Origin: Amycolatopsis sp. FDAARGOS 1241
Lineage (GTDB): Bacteria; Actinomycetota; Actinomycetes; Mycobacteriales; Pseudonocardiaceae
Reading direction: 5' to 3'
Assembly (NCBI RefSeq): GCF_016889705.1
Contig: NZ_CP069526.1
Coordinates: forward strand, 496,001 to 560,000
DNA length: 64,000 nucleotides
Part shown: positions 34,118 through 42,977 of the stretch, one piece after another
Position numbering within the stretch: position 1 is the first letter of the stretch
How the letters are laid out: each line of letters begins with the position of its first letter
Notes under the pieces: model-generated
Databases searched by the model: none
The model's input: the letters and a program-made list of their open reading frames with translations, nothing else
What the model was told of the DNA's origin: nothing
Translations under genes and position numbers: made by a program

Positions 34118-35406
34118 CGGACTCCCTCGACGCTGACCAGGACCCGGTGACCCCCGAGGCCCCCGGGCCCGCGGAGGCGGAGCTGCGCTCCGTCGACGCG
34201 CAGATCGCGCTGACGCTGGACGCCGCCGTCCGGCCGCGCCCGGTCCGCGTGGCGATCTCCGAGGCCCAGGGCCTGCTGTGCGCGGAGGAGGTGGTCGCCG
34301 AGCACGCCCTGCCCGGGTTCGACCAGGCCGCCGTGGACGGGTACGCGGTCCGCAGCGTCGACGTCCGCGCCGCGGGGCAGGAGCCGGTGCAGCTGCCCGT
34401 CGTCGGTGAGATCCAGGCCGGTTCGCGGCAGCCGCGGCGGCTGCAGCCTGGGCAGGCGGTGCGCGTGGACACCGGCGCGCCGCTGCCCACGCTCGCCGAC
34501 GCCGTGGTGCCCACCGCCTACACCGACGGGCACCAGGCCAAGGTCACCGTGAACAAGTCCGTGCCTTCGGCCGCGTACGTCCGCCGCGCCGGTGAAGACG
34601 TGCAGATCGGCGACGTCGCCGTGCGAAAGGGCGACACCATCGGCTCCGCGCAGGTGGGGCTGCTGGCCGCCGTCGGGAGGGCGAAGGTGCTGGTCTACCC
34701 GCGGCCGCGCGTGTCGATCGTGTCCGTGGGCGACGAGCTCGTGGACATCGACCGCACGCCCTCGACCGGGCAGGTCTACGACGTCAACTCCTACGCGCTG
34801 GCCGCGGCCGCGCGCGACGCGGGTGCCGAGGTGAGCCGCGTCGGCATCGTGCCGAGCGACCCGAAGCGCCTCCGCGAGATCGTCGAAGGCCGGCTGCTGA
34901 TGTCGGAGATCGTGGTGGTGGCGGGCGGCGCCGGCGGCGTCACAGGTGACGAGGTGCACGCCGCGCTGTCCGACCTCGGGCGCATCGACATGACGCGCGT
35001 GGCCATGCACCCCGGTTCGGTGCAGGGTTTCGGCCGGCTCGGGCCGGACTCGGTACCGACGTTCCTCATCCCCGGCAACCCGATGAGCGCCCTGGTCGTG
35101 TTCGAGGTACTGGTCCGGCCGCTGATCCGCGCCGCGCGCGGCACGCGCAATCCGCACCGGCGGATCGTCGGCGCGCGGCTGCTGTCGCCGATCACGTCGA
35201 CGAAGGGCCGGCGCGGTTACCTCCGCGGCCAGCTGCTGCGCGACGAGGCCAACGGTGAGTACCTCGTGCAGCCGCTCGGCACGTCGGGCGCGCACCTGCT
35301 GGCGTCGCTCGCGGAGGCGAACTGCCTGATCACCGTGGACGAGGATCTCACCGAGGTCGCGGCGGGTGAGCAGGTGAAGGTCACGTTCCTCGCACAGCGG
35401 GCGTAG
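34114..35406 (+). CDS. moeA1: MoeA/gephyrin-like protein (probable Glp divisome protein)
   Basis: A 430-residue MoeA-fold protein: GFDQAAVDGYAVRSVDV, AGEDVQIGDVAVRKGD, IVSVGDELVDIDR and the MoCF-type AGGAGGVTGDEV. The segment matching E. coli MoeA IKPGKP reads AMHPGSVQGFG, so both active-site lysines are absent. In Corynebacterium, Glp, a MoeA-like protein, binds FtsZ and the membrane receptor GlpR, and the corresponding receptor-like gene is two genes downstream. A divisome role is therefore more likely than molybdate insertion; this is inference from motif loss and synteny. Confidence 0.8.
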   Translation: MTDSLDADQDPVTPEAPGPAEAELRSVDAQIALTLDAAVRPRPVRVAISEAQGLLCAEEVVAEHALPGFDQAAVDGYAVRSVDVRAAGQEPVQLPVVGEIQAGSRQPRRLQPGQAVRVDTGAPLPTLADAVVPTAYTDGHQAKVTVNKSVPSAAYVRRAGEDVQIGDVAVRKGDTIGSAQVGLLAAVGRAKVLVYPRPRVSIVSVGDELVDIDRTPSTGQVYDVNSYALAAAARDAGAEVSRVGIVPSDPKRLREIVEGRLLMSEIVVVAGGAGGVTGDEVHAALSDLGRIDMTRVAMHPGSVQGFGRLGPDSVPTFLIPGNPMSALVVFEVLVRPLIRAARGTRNPHRRIVGARLLSPITSTKGRRGYLRGQLLRDEANGEYLVQPLGTSGAHLLASLAEANCLITVDEDLTEVAAGEQVKVTFLAQRA

Positions 35407-36065
35407 TGGCAGCGCTCGCCTACCCGGTCGAAAGCCGCCACCCCGGCTGGCCCGCGAAGCTCGGCCCGCTGCGGGTGGCGGCCGGCGTGGTCGCCGTGCG
35501 GCCCGTGCGCCTGCGCGACGCGGGCGAGTGGAGCCGCATCCGCCTGCGCGACCGCGATCACCTCGAGCAGTGGGAGCCGACGGGGATCGGGCCGTGGCCC
35601 GACCGCAACGCGTTCTGGTCGTGGCCGTCCCAGTGGGCCGCGCTGCGCGGGCTGGCGCGACGCGGGGAGTGCCTGCCCTTCACGATCACGGTCGACGGAA
35701 ACTTCGCCGGGCAGATCACCGTGGGTAATGTGATCCGCGCCTCACTCAGGTCGGCGTGGGTCGGGTACTGGGTGTCCTCGGACATCGTGCGCGGCGGCGT
35801 CGCGACGGCGGCCGTCGCGCTCGTGACGGATCACGCCTTCGAATCCGCGGGCCTGCACCGGCTCGAAGCGACGGTGCGGCCTGAGAACAACGCCAGCATC
35901 CGCGTGCTCACCAAGGCCGGCTACCGTCAGGAGGGCCTGTTCGAGCGGTACCTCGACGTCGCCGGCGCCTGGCGCGACCACCTCTGCTTCGCCGTGACGA
36001 AAGAGGAAGTCGGCGACGGCCTCGTGTCCCGGCTCCTGTCGATGGGCCGCGCCGACCTGGCCTGA
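35406..36065 (+). CDS. rimJ: GNAT-family protein N-acetyltransferase (RimJ/RimL-like)
   Basis: A 219-residue acetyltransferase: RLRDAGEWSRIRLRDRDHLE, QITVGNVIRASLRSAWVGYW, the acetyl-CoA loop region GGVATAAVALVTDHAF, and RLEATVRPENNASIRVLTKA then GYRQEGLFERYL, the RimJ/L signature. The GTG start overlaps the moeA stop by one base. The substrate is unknown; synteny matches Rv0995. Confidence 0.87.
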   Translation: MAALAYPVESRHPGWPAKLGPLRVAAGVVAVRPVRLRDAGEWSRIRLRDRDHLEQWEPTGIGPWPDRNAFWSWPSQWAALRGLARRGECLPFTITVDGNFAGQITVGNVIRASLRSAWVGYWVSSDIVRGGVATAAVALVTDHAFESAGLHRLEATVRPENNASIRVLTKAGYRQEGLFERYLDVAGAWRDHLCFAVTKEEVGDGLVSRLLSMGRADLA

Positions 36066-36226
36066 TGGTGACTGCCGGTCGGGATCCGATCACGCGTTAC
36101 CACATCCTGAGAGATTCACCTAATCCGGTGGCGGTTTTTCGTGATCGAACCCGGCGAGTCTGCGCCTCGTGTGTGACTGTTGTGGCTAGCGTGACTACAG
36201 GAGAGGATCGGGGGAGGTGACGGGAG

Positions 36227-37078
36227 ATGCCCAGCTCGCTGATCATCGTCGCGCTCGCCGCGGCATGGCTCGTCGTTCTCGTGCCCATGGTGGCGCGCAA
36301 GCGTCAGCAGGTCTCGCGGACGCCGTCGTCCGCGCTCGCCGCGCGGGTGGTGCGCAGCGGGGGAGCTCGCAACGAAGGACAGGAGGAGTTCGCCGTGTCC
36401 GACAGCGCGAAACCATCGGTGGAGGACGACCTCGCCGAACTCGAGGCGGAGCTCGACGCCGACCTCGACGAAGAAGAGCCCGAGGACGAACCCGAACCGC
36501 TGCCCCAGCCGAGCAGCACCGAGCGCGACGAACCGGCGCGCCGGCGCTCCGGTTACCGCCCGGGCCGCGGTGGTTTCGACCCTGAGGCCGCGGACATCGC
36601 CGCGCGGGCCAAGTACGCCTTCCGTCAGCGCGTGGTCGTCATCCTGCTCATCCTCGCCGTCGCGTCGGGCGCCTTCGCGGGCTTCGCGATGTCCGTGGTG
36701 TGGTGGGGCCACGCGGCGGTGGACGTCGTCCTCGTTGGCTACCTGGTGTACCTGCGCCGCCAGGTGCGCATTGAGAACGAGATCCGGCAGCGCCGCATGG
36801 CGCGCTACTCGACCGCGTCCTCTTCTGCGGCCACGCGCGCGCCTCGTCGTCCGGTCGACCGGCCTGCCGCTGCCCCCGCCCCCGCTCCGGCTGAGGAGGA
36901 CGACCACGTCGAGGTCGTCGAACCGCCGGCGCGCCGCGAGATCGTGGAACGCAAGCCTTCGCCGATGTCGCGCATCCGCCGCCAGGCCGTCGTCGTTGAT
37001 CTGGACGACGAGGACCCCGCGTTCGAGGAACTCGACGAGCCCGGGACCAGCCCGTACCGGCGAGCTGTGGGGGAGTGA
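36227..37078 (+). CDS. glpR: GlpR/SepX-family divisome membrane protein
   Basis: A 283-residue protein: N-terminal TM (residues 3-23, PSSLIIVALAAAWLVVLVPM), a long acidic, proline-rich cytoplasmic linker (60-115), two further TM segments at about 135-175, then a charged tail with poly-Pro/Ala and DLDDEDPAFEELDEPG. It corresponds to Rv0996. Homologues are Corynebacterium GlpR, the receptor of Glp, and Streptomyces SepX. The MoeA-like gene lies upstream in the same operon, supporting a Glp-GlpR pair. Confidence 0.8.
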   Translation: MPSSLIIVALAAAWLVVLVPMVARKRQQVSRTPSSALAARVVRSGGARNEGQEEFAVSDSAKPSVEDDLAELEAELDADLDEEEPEDEPEPLPQPSSTERDEPARRRSGYRPGRGGFDPEAADIAARAKYAFRQRVVVILLILAVASGAFAGFAMSVVWWGHAAVDVVLVGYLVYLRRQVRIENEIRQRRMARYSTASSSAATRAPRRPVDRPAAAPAPAPAEEDDHVEVVEPPARREIVERKPSPMSRIRRQAVVVDLDDEDPAFEELDEPGTSPYRRAVGE

Positions 37079-37146
37079 CCCCCGGTGTTCGGTGCTCTGT
37101 AGGGGCTGATACGCTCTACGAGCACTGAACAAGGGGCTCACGCTTC

Positions 37147-38526
37147 TTAGGGGCTGTAGCGCAGTTGGTAGCGCGTCTCGTTCGCATCGAGAAGGTCAGG
37201 GGTTCGATTCCCCTCAGCTCCACAGCAGGTCAAGGGCCGTCCACAGTAGAGTGGACGGCCCTTGTCGTTGCCCTGATAGCAGCAAAGTACAGCAGTGACG
37301 CTACTCGTCGAGGCTCTCGCCCAGGCGCTTGAGCGCGTCCGTGTCTTCTTGGAAGACGCCTGTGAGTAGATCTCCATCGTCATCGAGAACTGCGCGTGCC
37401 GCAGGATCCGCATGATCACCCGGGGGTGCACGTCCAGGTCGACCAGCAGCGTCCCGCAGGATCGCCGGCCATCGTGCACGGTGATCTTCCGGACTCCGGA
37501 GCGCGCGACTCGGTTGTCCCAGGACCGGTTGAAGTTCCGGGGGTCGATCGGCAGGCCGTACTTGGTGGTGAACACCAGGTCGGTGGGGTGCCATGCCACC
37601 TCAGCCTCCTTCCGGTCGGCCGCCTGGTCCCGCCGGCGCTTCTCCAGGGCAGCGACGACGATGGACGGCAGCGGCATAGTGTCGTCTGACGCGGCCGTCT
37701 TCGTCTCGCGGTGCAGCAACTCGCCGCTGGCACGCTGAAGCTGATGACTGACGGCCAGCTCGCCGTTGTCGAAGTCGAGCGCGTCCCACGTCAGCCCCAA
37801 GATTTCGCCCTTGCGCAGGCCCAGGACGACCGCGAGCACGTACCCGGCGTACATCGGGTCCCGAGCGTCCCGAGCCGACTCCAGGAACTTCCTGGCCTCC
37901 TCGCTCGTCCAGGCCGTTCGCTTGCGCTTGCGGACGGTCGGCAGCGTCACCAGCTCCGCGACGTTCCGCCCGATCAGCTCCTCGCGTATCGCGTGGTTCA
38001 GTGCCGCACGCAGGCACGCTCGGATGTCGGAGACGGTCCGGGCCGACGGCGCGTCCTTGCAGCACAGCCGAGCGCTCAGCGCACGGCACCGGCGGCGCTT
38101 CTCGTCTCGTCGCGCGTCCTTTCCCTGAGCGCAGCACTGACAGATCCCCGGAATGGCGTTGATCCACTTCTGAACGTCGCGCACACCGAGCTTGTCTAGC
38201 CGTTGGCCGCCCAACGTCGGGTTGATGTAGAGCCGAGTGAACAGCTCGTAGTTCACATACGTCAGCGGGGCGCGGTTCGGTTTGATCACCTCCGTCAGCC
38301 AGTAATTCAGGTACTCGTGCACGCGCGGCACTGACGTCGCCACCGGGCCGTTCTTAGACGCCTGGTGGAGCTTGAGCCACTTTTCGTGAACCACGTCGCG
38401 CGTCGGGCCGTAGACGTACTTGCGCTTCCTTTCGCCGGTCGGAGTGGATACCCACACGTACGCCGCAAATCCGTTGCGGAACGGGTAAATCGATCCTTCC
38501 CCGTTTGCGCGTCCCTTGCCCGCCAT
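37147..38526 (-). CDS. int: Tyrosine site-specific integrase (C-terminal frameshift)
   Basis: N-terminal SAM-like arm domain from MAGKGRANGEGSIYPFRNGF, an insertion with a possible zinc knuckle (CQCCAQGKD), then the catalytic domain: LGLRKGEILGL (Arg I), VHDGRRSCGTLL (His-x2-Arg), RHAQFSMTMEIY with nucleophile Tyr387. Just after Tyr, near 37340, the frame shifts: an alternative frame reads DALKRLGESLDE and stops at 37301. Adding one G (CGG to CGGG) restores it. As read, the protein gains a tail translated from attL and the tRNA, ending at 37147. All catalytic residues precede the shift. Confidence 0.85.
   Translation of the reverse strand: MAGKGRANGEGSIYPFRNGFAAYVWVSTPTGERKRKYVYGPTRDVVHEKWLKLHQASKNGPVATSVPRVHEYLNYWLTEVIKPNRAPLTYVNYELFTRLYINPTLGGQRLDKLGVRDVQKWINAIPGICQCCAQGKDARRDEKRRRCRALSARLCCKDAPSARTVSDIRACLRAALNHAIREELIGRNVAELVTLPTVRKRKRTAWTSEEARKFLESARDARDPMYAGYVLAVVLGLRKGEILGLTWDALDFDNGELAVSHQLQRASGELLHRETKTAASDDTMPLPSIVVAALEKRRRDQAADRKEAEVAWHPTDLVFTTKYGLPIDPRNFNRSWDNRVARSGVRKITVHDGRRSCGTLLVDLDVHPRVIMRILRHAQFSMTMEIYSQASSKKTRTRSSAWARASTSSVTAVLCCYQGNDKGRPLYCGRPLTCCGAEGNRTPDLLDANETRYQLRYSP
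37150..37222 (+). tRNA. tRNA-Ala (anticodon CGC), attachment site of the integrated element
   Basis: A complete 73-base cloverleaf: acceptor GGGGCTG/CAGCTCC with the G3-U70 pair diagnostic for alanine, D-arm GCGC AGTTGGTA GCGC, anticodon arm TCTCG TTCGCAT CGAGA (anticodon CGC), T-arm AGGGG TTCGATT CCCCT, discriminator A. CCA is not encoded. The 3' part from the anticodon stem onwards is the attL core, so insertion leaves the tRNA sequence unchanged. Confidence 0.93.
37180..37223 (+). repeat. attL: 44-bp direct repeat in tRNA-Ala
   Basis: Bases 37180-37223 are identical, without mismatch, to 54136-54179. The copy runs from the anticodon stem to one base past the discriminator, the usual attB position for tyrosine integrases in tRNA genes. 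The integrase gene begins nearby on the inner side. Confidence 0.93.
37231..37264 (+). terminator. Element-borne terminator after tRNA-Ala
   Basis: A perfect 14-bp stem CAAGGGCCGTCCAC / GTGGACGGCCCTTG with a 6-base loop sits 8 bases past the attL core. It takes the place of the original tRNA terminator now found beyond attR (54187-54217). Confidence 0.7.
37278..37294 (+). repeat. Candidate integrase arm-binding site, left
   Basis: AGCAGCAAAGTACAGCA at 37278-37294 matches AGCAGCGAAGTACAGCA at 54035-54051 in 16 of 17 bases. Both lie inside the element, 55 and 84 bases from the att cores, in the same orientation. Repeats placed this way are typical arm-type sites for tyrosine integrases or excisionases. 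Function is inferred. Confidence 0.5.
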
Positions 38527-38527
38527 A

Positions 38528-38719
38528 TCAGGCCGCCTCCTCCACGAGTCGAGCAATGTAGTCGTCAACCCAGGCAGGCAGAACCCGACGGTTACCGCCA
38601 TCCTTAATAGACCGGATCTGGCCGGTGGCAACGAGCTGCTTGGTTTTCGAAAGGCCGTAACCGAGCATCTGGGCTACTTCGGGCACTGTGTGCCACTTGG
38701 GCTGAATCGTCTGGCTCAA
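38528..38719 (-). CDS. xis: Excisionase / HTH DNA-binding protein
   Basis: A 63-residue MerR-like HTH: WHTVPEVAQMLGYGLSKTKQ, LVATGQIRSIKDGGNRRVLP, then AWVDDYIARL. It is the usual partner of AICE integrases, directing excision, and lies one base upstream of the integrase ATG. An SD-like GAGGTGC precedes its start. Confidence 0.82.
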   Translation of the reverse strand: MSQTIQPKWHTVPEVAQMLGYGLSKTKQLVATGQIRSIKDGGNRRVLPAWVDDYIARLVEEAA

Positions 38720-38889
38720 AGCGCACCTCCGGTTTCAGGGGCGGTTGCGGGCGTGACGGGGTGCCGTGCGGCGGGCTGGTGGCGCGCGCTGCGGGTGGCG
38801 ACGAGGGCGCGGGTATCCATGGCGGGTTGGCCTCCAGAAGTGAGCTCGACCCGACGCTGGGGGCGGGCGCGGGGTGCGAAGCGAGTGCA

Positions 38890-39108
38890 GTTACCGATGA
38901 GGGGTTCCGGTAGGAGCTGGCAGGTGGGGTAACTGCGGTAACTGCGGTAACGTGCCTGGTCAGGCGGTTACCGATGGGTGTCCGGGTTACCGATGGATCG
39001 GTAACCCGGGCCGGTGGCGTCGGTTACCGGTTACCGATGGATCGGTAACCGCGGTTGGATCGGTAACCGTCTGACCTGCGCGGTTACCGTGGTTACCGCA
39101 GTTACCGT
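38890..39108. repeat. Iteron-like array of GGTTACCG/CGGTAACC
   Basis: At least twelve copies of an 8-base GGTTACCG motif or its complement (some GTTACCG) in about 220 bases. Three GGTAACTGC units are in tandem with 9-bp period at 38928-38951. Two nested palindromes CGGTTACCGAT-GG-ATCGGTAACCG occur at 38982-39009 and 39028-39051, and a cluster of direct copies lies at 39081-39108. It sits between the replication genes and xis-int, so it could be the replication origin or the operator of xis-int. Confidence 0.75.
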
Positions 39109-40462
39109 TACTGACGGGGGTCGGTGGGCAGGTAGCGGCTCCAGGCGTCGGTGAGGCCGGTCTCGCCGGTGGTCTGGTAGCCCTTGACGGTGTCCCCGTC
39201 GTACTTGAACGCGCTGGGTTTGACGCCGTAGCGGGCGAGTTCTTTTGCCATTTTGCGGGGGTCGATCGGTTTCCCGTGTACGTCGGCCCAGTCGGATTCC
39301 TCCATTTCCAGCAGTGCGGCCACGATGAATGTGGTGGGCAGGCGGTCGGTGTTGCGTTCGGTGAAGATGCGTCGCATGTCGGCCAGCAGTTGTGTGCCGA
39401 GGCTGCCGTTGCGGTTGCTGTTGCTGGCGACGAAGTGTGCGCAGGCGGCGCGGGCGGTTTCGGGCCAGTGATCGCCCGCGGCGTCGGCGATCGCCAGCAG
39501 CGGTTCCCAGATCTCGGCTGAGCGGTCGGTGACGCCGTCGGGCATCTCGGGCTCGGCGTCTCCGAGTTGGTTGGCGACGCTGCTGACCCAGGTGGCGAGC
39601 CGATCGCGCAGCGGCGCGGCCTGGCGTTCGACCACGCGTCCTTGAATGGCTCGACGGTTTCGCCGGGGGCGCGGCGGCGCATGTGGATGGTGATGGCGCG
39701 GGTGGTGATGGTGTCGGGCATGTGGCCGGCGATGCCTGCCAGCACGACGGGGGCGTAGACCTTGAATCGCTCGACCTTCATGGCGCGGGCGTCGCCGACG
39801 CAGCGCGGGATGGTGGCGGAGCGCTTGTATCCGGCGTTGAGCATGGCGCGCAGGTCTTCGGTGTTGCCTCCCTTCTGGGGGTTGAAGATGGCGTCGACTT
39901 CGTCGAACAGGATGGTGATCGGGCCGTCGGACACGAGCCGGAACAGCGCGGCGGTGGTGGCCGAGAGCGTCATCTCCGCCGACCGGACCAAGAACTGTGC
40001 GACTTCGAGAACCCGTGTCTTGCCGCTGCCTGGTTCGGCGGAGTCGAGGATCAGGCGCGGGGTGACGTAGAAGTGTTCGGCGGCGTGGGTGTGGGCGTAC
40101 CAGAGCGCGAGCATGGGGGCGCAGTGTTCGGAGGGGAACACGTTGAACCGCCTGACGAACGCGGCCACCTTGTCGAGGATCTCCGCCCCGGTGGGTGGTG
40201 GTGGCGGTGGCGGCATGTACGGCATCGGCTGGGCCGGTTCGTGCTCGGCCATGTCTTGGTCAGGGCTCGCGCCGTTGTCGACGGGGTCGGGGCCGGCCGC
40301 GTGCGCGGCCAGCCAACGGTTTTGACAGTCCTCGGTGCAGAAGTCATCGGAGGGCGACCCGGCCAGCGACGTCCCGCAGTGTCCGCAGACCGTGCGGGTG
40401 TCGCCGTCGGGTTCGGCGATGGCGGCGTCGATCGCCGACAGCGCGGTGTCCAGATCAGGCAT
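39108..40462 (-). CDS. DUF3631-domain ATPase (helicase/primase-associated), frameshifted
   Basis: The N-terminus has a C-x2-C...C-x3-C zinc motif (CGHCGTSLAG, FCTEDCQNRW), then a proline run and an AAA-like domain with Walker A DSAEPGSGKTRVLE and Walker B ITILFDEVDAIF, and DUF3631-type GYKRSATIPRCVGD. Near 39632 the frame changes: VEPFKDAW joins VERQAAPLRDRLATWVSSVA if one G is added (GG to GGG). The second frame continues to 39108. It likely supplies the helicase function beside the primase-polymerase in element replication. The last bases overlap the iteron array. Confidence 0.78.
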
Positions 40463-40517
40463 GACAGGCTCCCTCGGGTCGTGCTGTGCAGTCGTGTCGG
40501 CCGGGCATCCCCGGCGG

Positions 40518-41081
40518 TCACGCGGCGGGTTCCAGCGCGGTCGTGCCTGCCGCACCAGCTCGTGCGGCAAGCTCCAGCCGTCGAGCGTGCTGGTTCCGTT
40601 CGTCGTGCTCGGCGTGCTCGATGGCGTTGAGCGTGGGTTCGCCGATCAGGTAGTCGTGCAGGTAGCTGTCGGGTGGGAGTCCGGCGCTGTAGCAGCAGGG
40701 TTCGCAGGTGCGATGTGCACGGGGTAGCTCGGCCCACCCGGTTTCGCCGCATTCACGGCAGGTGCGCCGCGCAGTCATGGCCTTGTCCAGCGCGGCTTCT
40801 TTGGCCGGGGTCATCGGCCGCACCGGTTTGGCGTGCTCGATGAGGTAGAGGTCGGCGTAGACGATTTTCGCGGCCTTGCGGCAGCGGAAGTACAGGAACG
40901 CGGCGGGGTCCTGCCCTCCAGGGCGCCGACCCTGGGCGCGTAGTTGGCGGCGGGTGGCGAGCTTGTCGCGTGGCGCGATGCCGTGCGACAGCAGTGGTTT
41001 GCCGCACCAGGTGCCGCGCGTGAATTCGCGGTCAGTGCTCCATGCGACCGCCGCGAGCACCCACGGGTGCTGTCGAGCCAT
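40518..41081 (-). CDS. RRQRL-motif zinc-binding protein
   Basis: A 187-residue protein with KLATRRQLRAQGRRPGGQDP (RRQ-x-L motif), FLYFRCRKAAKIVYADLYLI, and a C-terminal zinc cluster ARRTCRECGETGW and CEPCCYSAG. This family is common in actinobacterial integrative elements beside replication genes; its activity is unknown. It lies between DUF3631 and the primase-polymerase in the same operon. Confidence 0.75.
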   Translation of the reverse strand: MARQHPWVLAAVAWSTDREFTRGTWCGKPLLSHGIAPRDKLATRRQLRAQGRRPGGQDPAAFLYFRCRKAAKIVYADLYLIEHAKPVRPMTPAKEAALDKAMTARRTCRECGETGWAELPRAHRTCEPCCYSAGLPPDSYLHDYLIGEPTLNAIEHAEHDERNQHARRLELAARAGAAGTTALEPAA

Positions 41082-41113
41082 CGGTGATCACCTCCAGAGT
41101 TGGGTCAGTCGGG

Positions 41114-42051
41114 TCACGCGGCGCGGCGGTTGCCACGGCGTGGGGTGACGCGGCGCGGGTTGCCGATGCCCGCGCGCAGGGCGGTGTCGATCACGCCGTC
41201 GTCTTTGCTGGCTGATGCAGGGGTGTTCCAGGTCGCGACCGCGGCCTGGAGGTGGTTGCGGGCGTAGGTCTCGTCCAGCAGCTCGGCTCCGACGAGTTGG
41301 CCGAGGGCGTAGGCGGCGGTGGAGAGGACTTTGTTGCGGGTGCCTGGCCGGGCCGTGCGGACGCGATCGCACTCGTCCCGCACTGCCTTGTCGGTGTAGG
41401 CATCCGGCGCGGCTGCGGCCGTCCGGTTGCGCTTGAGAGGGCCGTGGAGGCGTGTTCGACGGTGGCTTGGACCAACCACCCCGGCAGCTCGACCGGCCAC
41501 GTGTCGTCGAGTAGCTCGTAGGCCCCGTCGGGGCGGATCGATCCGGGCGCGAGGGCGTAGCCGCCCCAGCCGCGGGTGTCGATGTTGCTGCTGATGTGCT
41601 TGACGGTGGAGCGAAGGTGGCAGCCGGGTGGCGCGGTGTAGAGCAGGTGCCGGCCGCCGGTTGGGGTGGCGACGGTGTAGGTGTTGGGCAGCGGCCCGCC
41701 GCGCTCGGCCGCGAGCGCTTGGAGCTGTGTCCAGCCGTCCGGGTCGTGCTCGCCCTTGTGGCCGGGCTTGGGCTGGTCGCAGTCGAGCAGGAACAGCCCG
41801 GACGGGCCCGGGAAGAGCGCGATGTTGTACGGCACGCCCGCGGACCACTTGGCGTCGACCTTGTCCAGATCGGACGTGGCCAGCGATTCCGGGGTGACGT
41901 GCCCGGCCGCGCACACCCCGACCGATCGGCAGTCGTCTTTTCGGTGCCAGAACGAGGCTTTGGTGCCCGGTCGGCACGGGAAGACTTTCCACCCCCTGCC
42001 AGCAATCTCCAACGCGGCCGCGCGCAGTGCCGCGCGTTGCGCCTGACTCAT
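41114..42051 (-). CDS. Bifunctional DNA primase/polymerase (Prim-Pol), frameshifted
   Basis: AEP-type Prim-Pol domain: ALEIAGRGWKVFPCRPGTKA, catalytic acids in LFLLDCDQP, TYTVATPTGGRHLLYTAPPG, GGYALAPGSIRPDGAYELLD. Near 41440 the frame shifts; adding one C (CCC to CCCC) joins VEHASTA to LKRNRTAAA and continues KVLSTAAYALGQLVGAELLD to 41114. It is the presumed initiator/primase of element replication (RepPP type). The start overlaps the stop of the upstream gene (ATGA). Confidence 0.8.
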
Positions 42052-42347
42052 CTGCTGATCTCCTTTCGCCAGTGCGGGTTGGGGTCCCAGGCCCCGACGT
42101 CATGCAGGTGCGCCCCGAAGCGCCGGGCCAGCCGATCCGCGACTGCCTCCAGCTCGCGCACCGGGCGGCCGGATGCGGCCAGACAGGCCGCGAGGGCCGG
42201 GAGGATGGCTGAGGCGTAGAACTCGCGTGCGTTCCAGGCCCCCGCCACCACCCGACCCGCGCGACGGGCGGGGCTCGGGTCGGCGTCCGCGTGCTCGGCA
42301 AGCCAGGCTGCGACGTCGGCCGCGTGGTACCTCGTGCCCTCGCCCAC
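42048..42347 (-). CDS. Hypothetical protein of the integrative element
   Basis: A 99-residue protein, MGEGTRYHAADVAAWLAEHA at the start, mostly helical, with ARRAGRVVAGAWNAREFYAS. It is coupled to Prim-Pol by ATGA and follows ssb. I recognise no family. The close operon packing supports a real gene, perhaps an accessory to replication. Confidence 0.6.
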   Translation of the reverse strand: MGEGTRYHAADVAAWLAEHADADPSPARRAGRVVAGAWNAREFYASAILPALAACLAASGRPVRELEAVADRLARRFGAHLHDVGAWDPNPHWRKEISR

Positions 42348-42369
42348 CGCCGATCACCGTGCTTCCGGG

Positions 42370-42816
42370 TCAGAACGGAGGGGCGTCCGCCGACCCACCG
42401 GGGTGCGGGGCCGGGAACGCCCACGCATCCGCACCGCCACCGCCGGTGGTGCGGTCGGGTCGGGCGGACTTGGCCGGGTGAAACAGCATCGACAGGGCGG
42501 CTTCGCGGACCTGTACGTCGAAGCCGTAGCGCTTCTCGCCGGTGTTCTTGTCGTCCCACTCCGACTGGCGCAGCTCGCCGGTGACGAGCAGCCGGTCGCC
42601 CTTGCGGCAGTCGGCGACGTTCTCAGCCTGGCGACGCCACACGGTGCAGCGCAGGAACGTCGCGCCGGCGTCGCGCCACTCGCCGGATTCCTTGTCGAAC
42701 CGGCGATCGTTGGCGGCGAGGGTGAACGAGCACACGCCCGCGCCGGCGGGGGTGAACCGCATCTCCGGGTCCGCGGTCAGCGTTCCGGCCATCGTGATCT
42801 CGGGAAGTCCAGCCAT
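42370..42816 (-). CDS. ssb: Single-stranded DNA-binding protein
   Basis: A 148-residue OB-fold SSB: MAGLPEITMAGTLTADPEMR, FTLAANDRRFDKESGEWRDA, FLRCTVWRRQAENVADCRKG and GDRLLVTGEL. The C-terminus is Gly/Pro-rich and ends in DAPPF, an acidic-tip variant of DDDIPF. AAGGAGTG upstream gives a good SD for ATG 42816. It is plasmid/element-type rather than the chromosomal copy. Confidence 0.88.
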   Translation of the reverse strand: MAGLPEITMAGTLTADPEMRFTPAGAGVCSFTLAANDRRFDKESGEWRDAGATFLRCTVWRRQAENVADCRKGDRLLVTGELRQSEWDDKNTGEKRYGFDVQVREAALSMLFHPAKSARPDRTTGGGGADAWAFPAPHPGGSADAPPF

Positions 42817-42977
42817 GACAAACACTCCTTCTCGGGTCGGTGCGGACAGCACGAACTCGCCCCGGCCACAGGGCCGGGGCGTCGCGAGTTCGCACAGGAA
42901 CGGGTTGGTGCCCGCGATGTTTGGTTGTCGACGGTGCAGGCTGCTGGCAGGTGGGGTGTCGGGTCAGGTGCGGAGGC

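Noticed and set aside
37147..37300. Integrase C-terminal tail containing EGNRTPDLLDANE
   Set aside because: This is the reverse translation of the tRNA/att sequence, a known artefact of open frames reading through att sites.
38890..39108. CRISPR array in place of the repeated GGTTACCG region
   Set aside because: Units are 8-9 bases, in both orientations, with no constant-length spacers and no cas genes.
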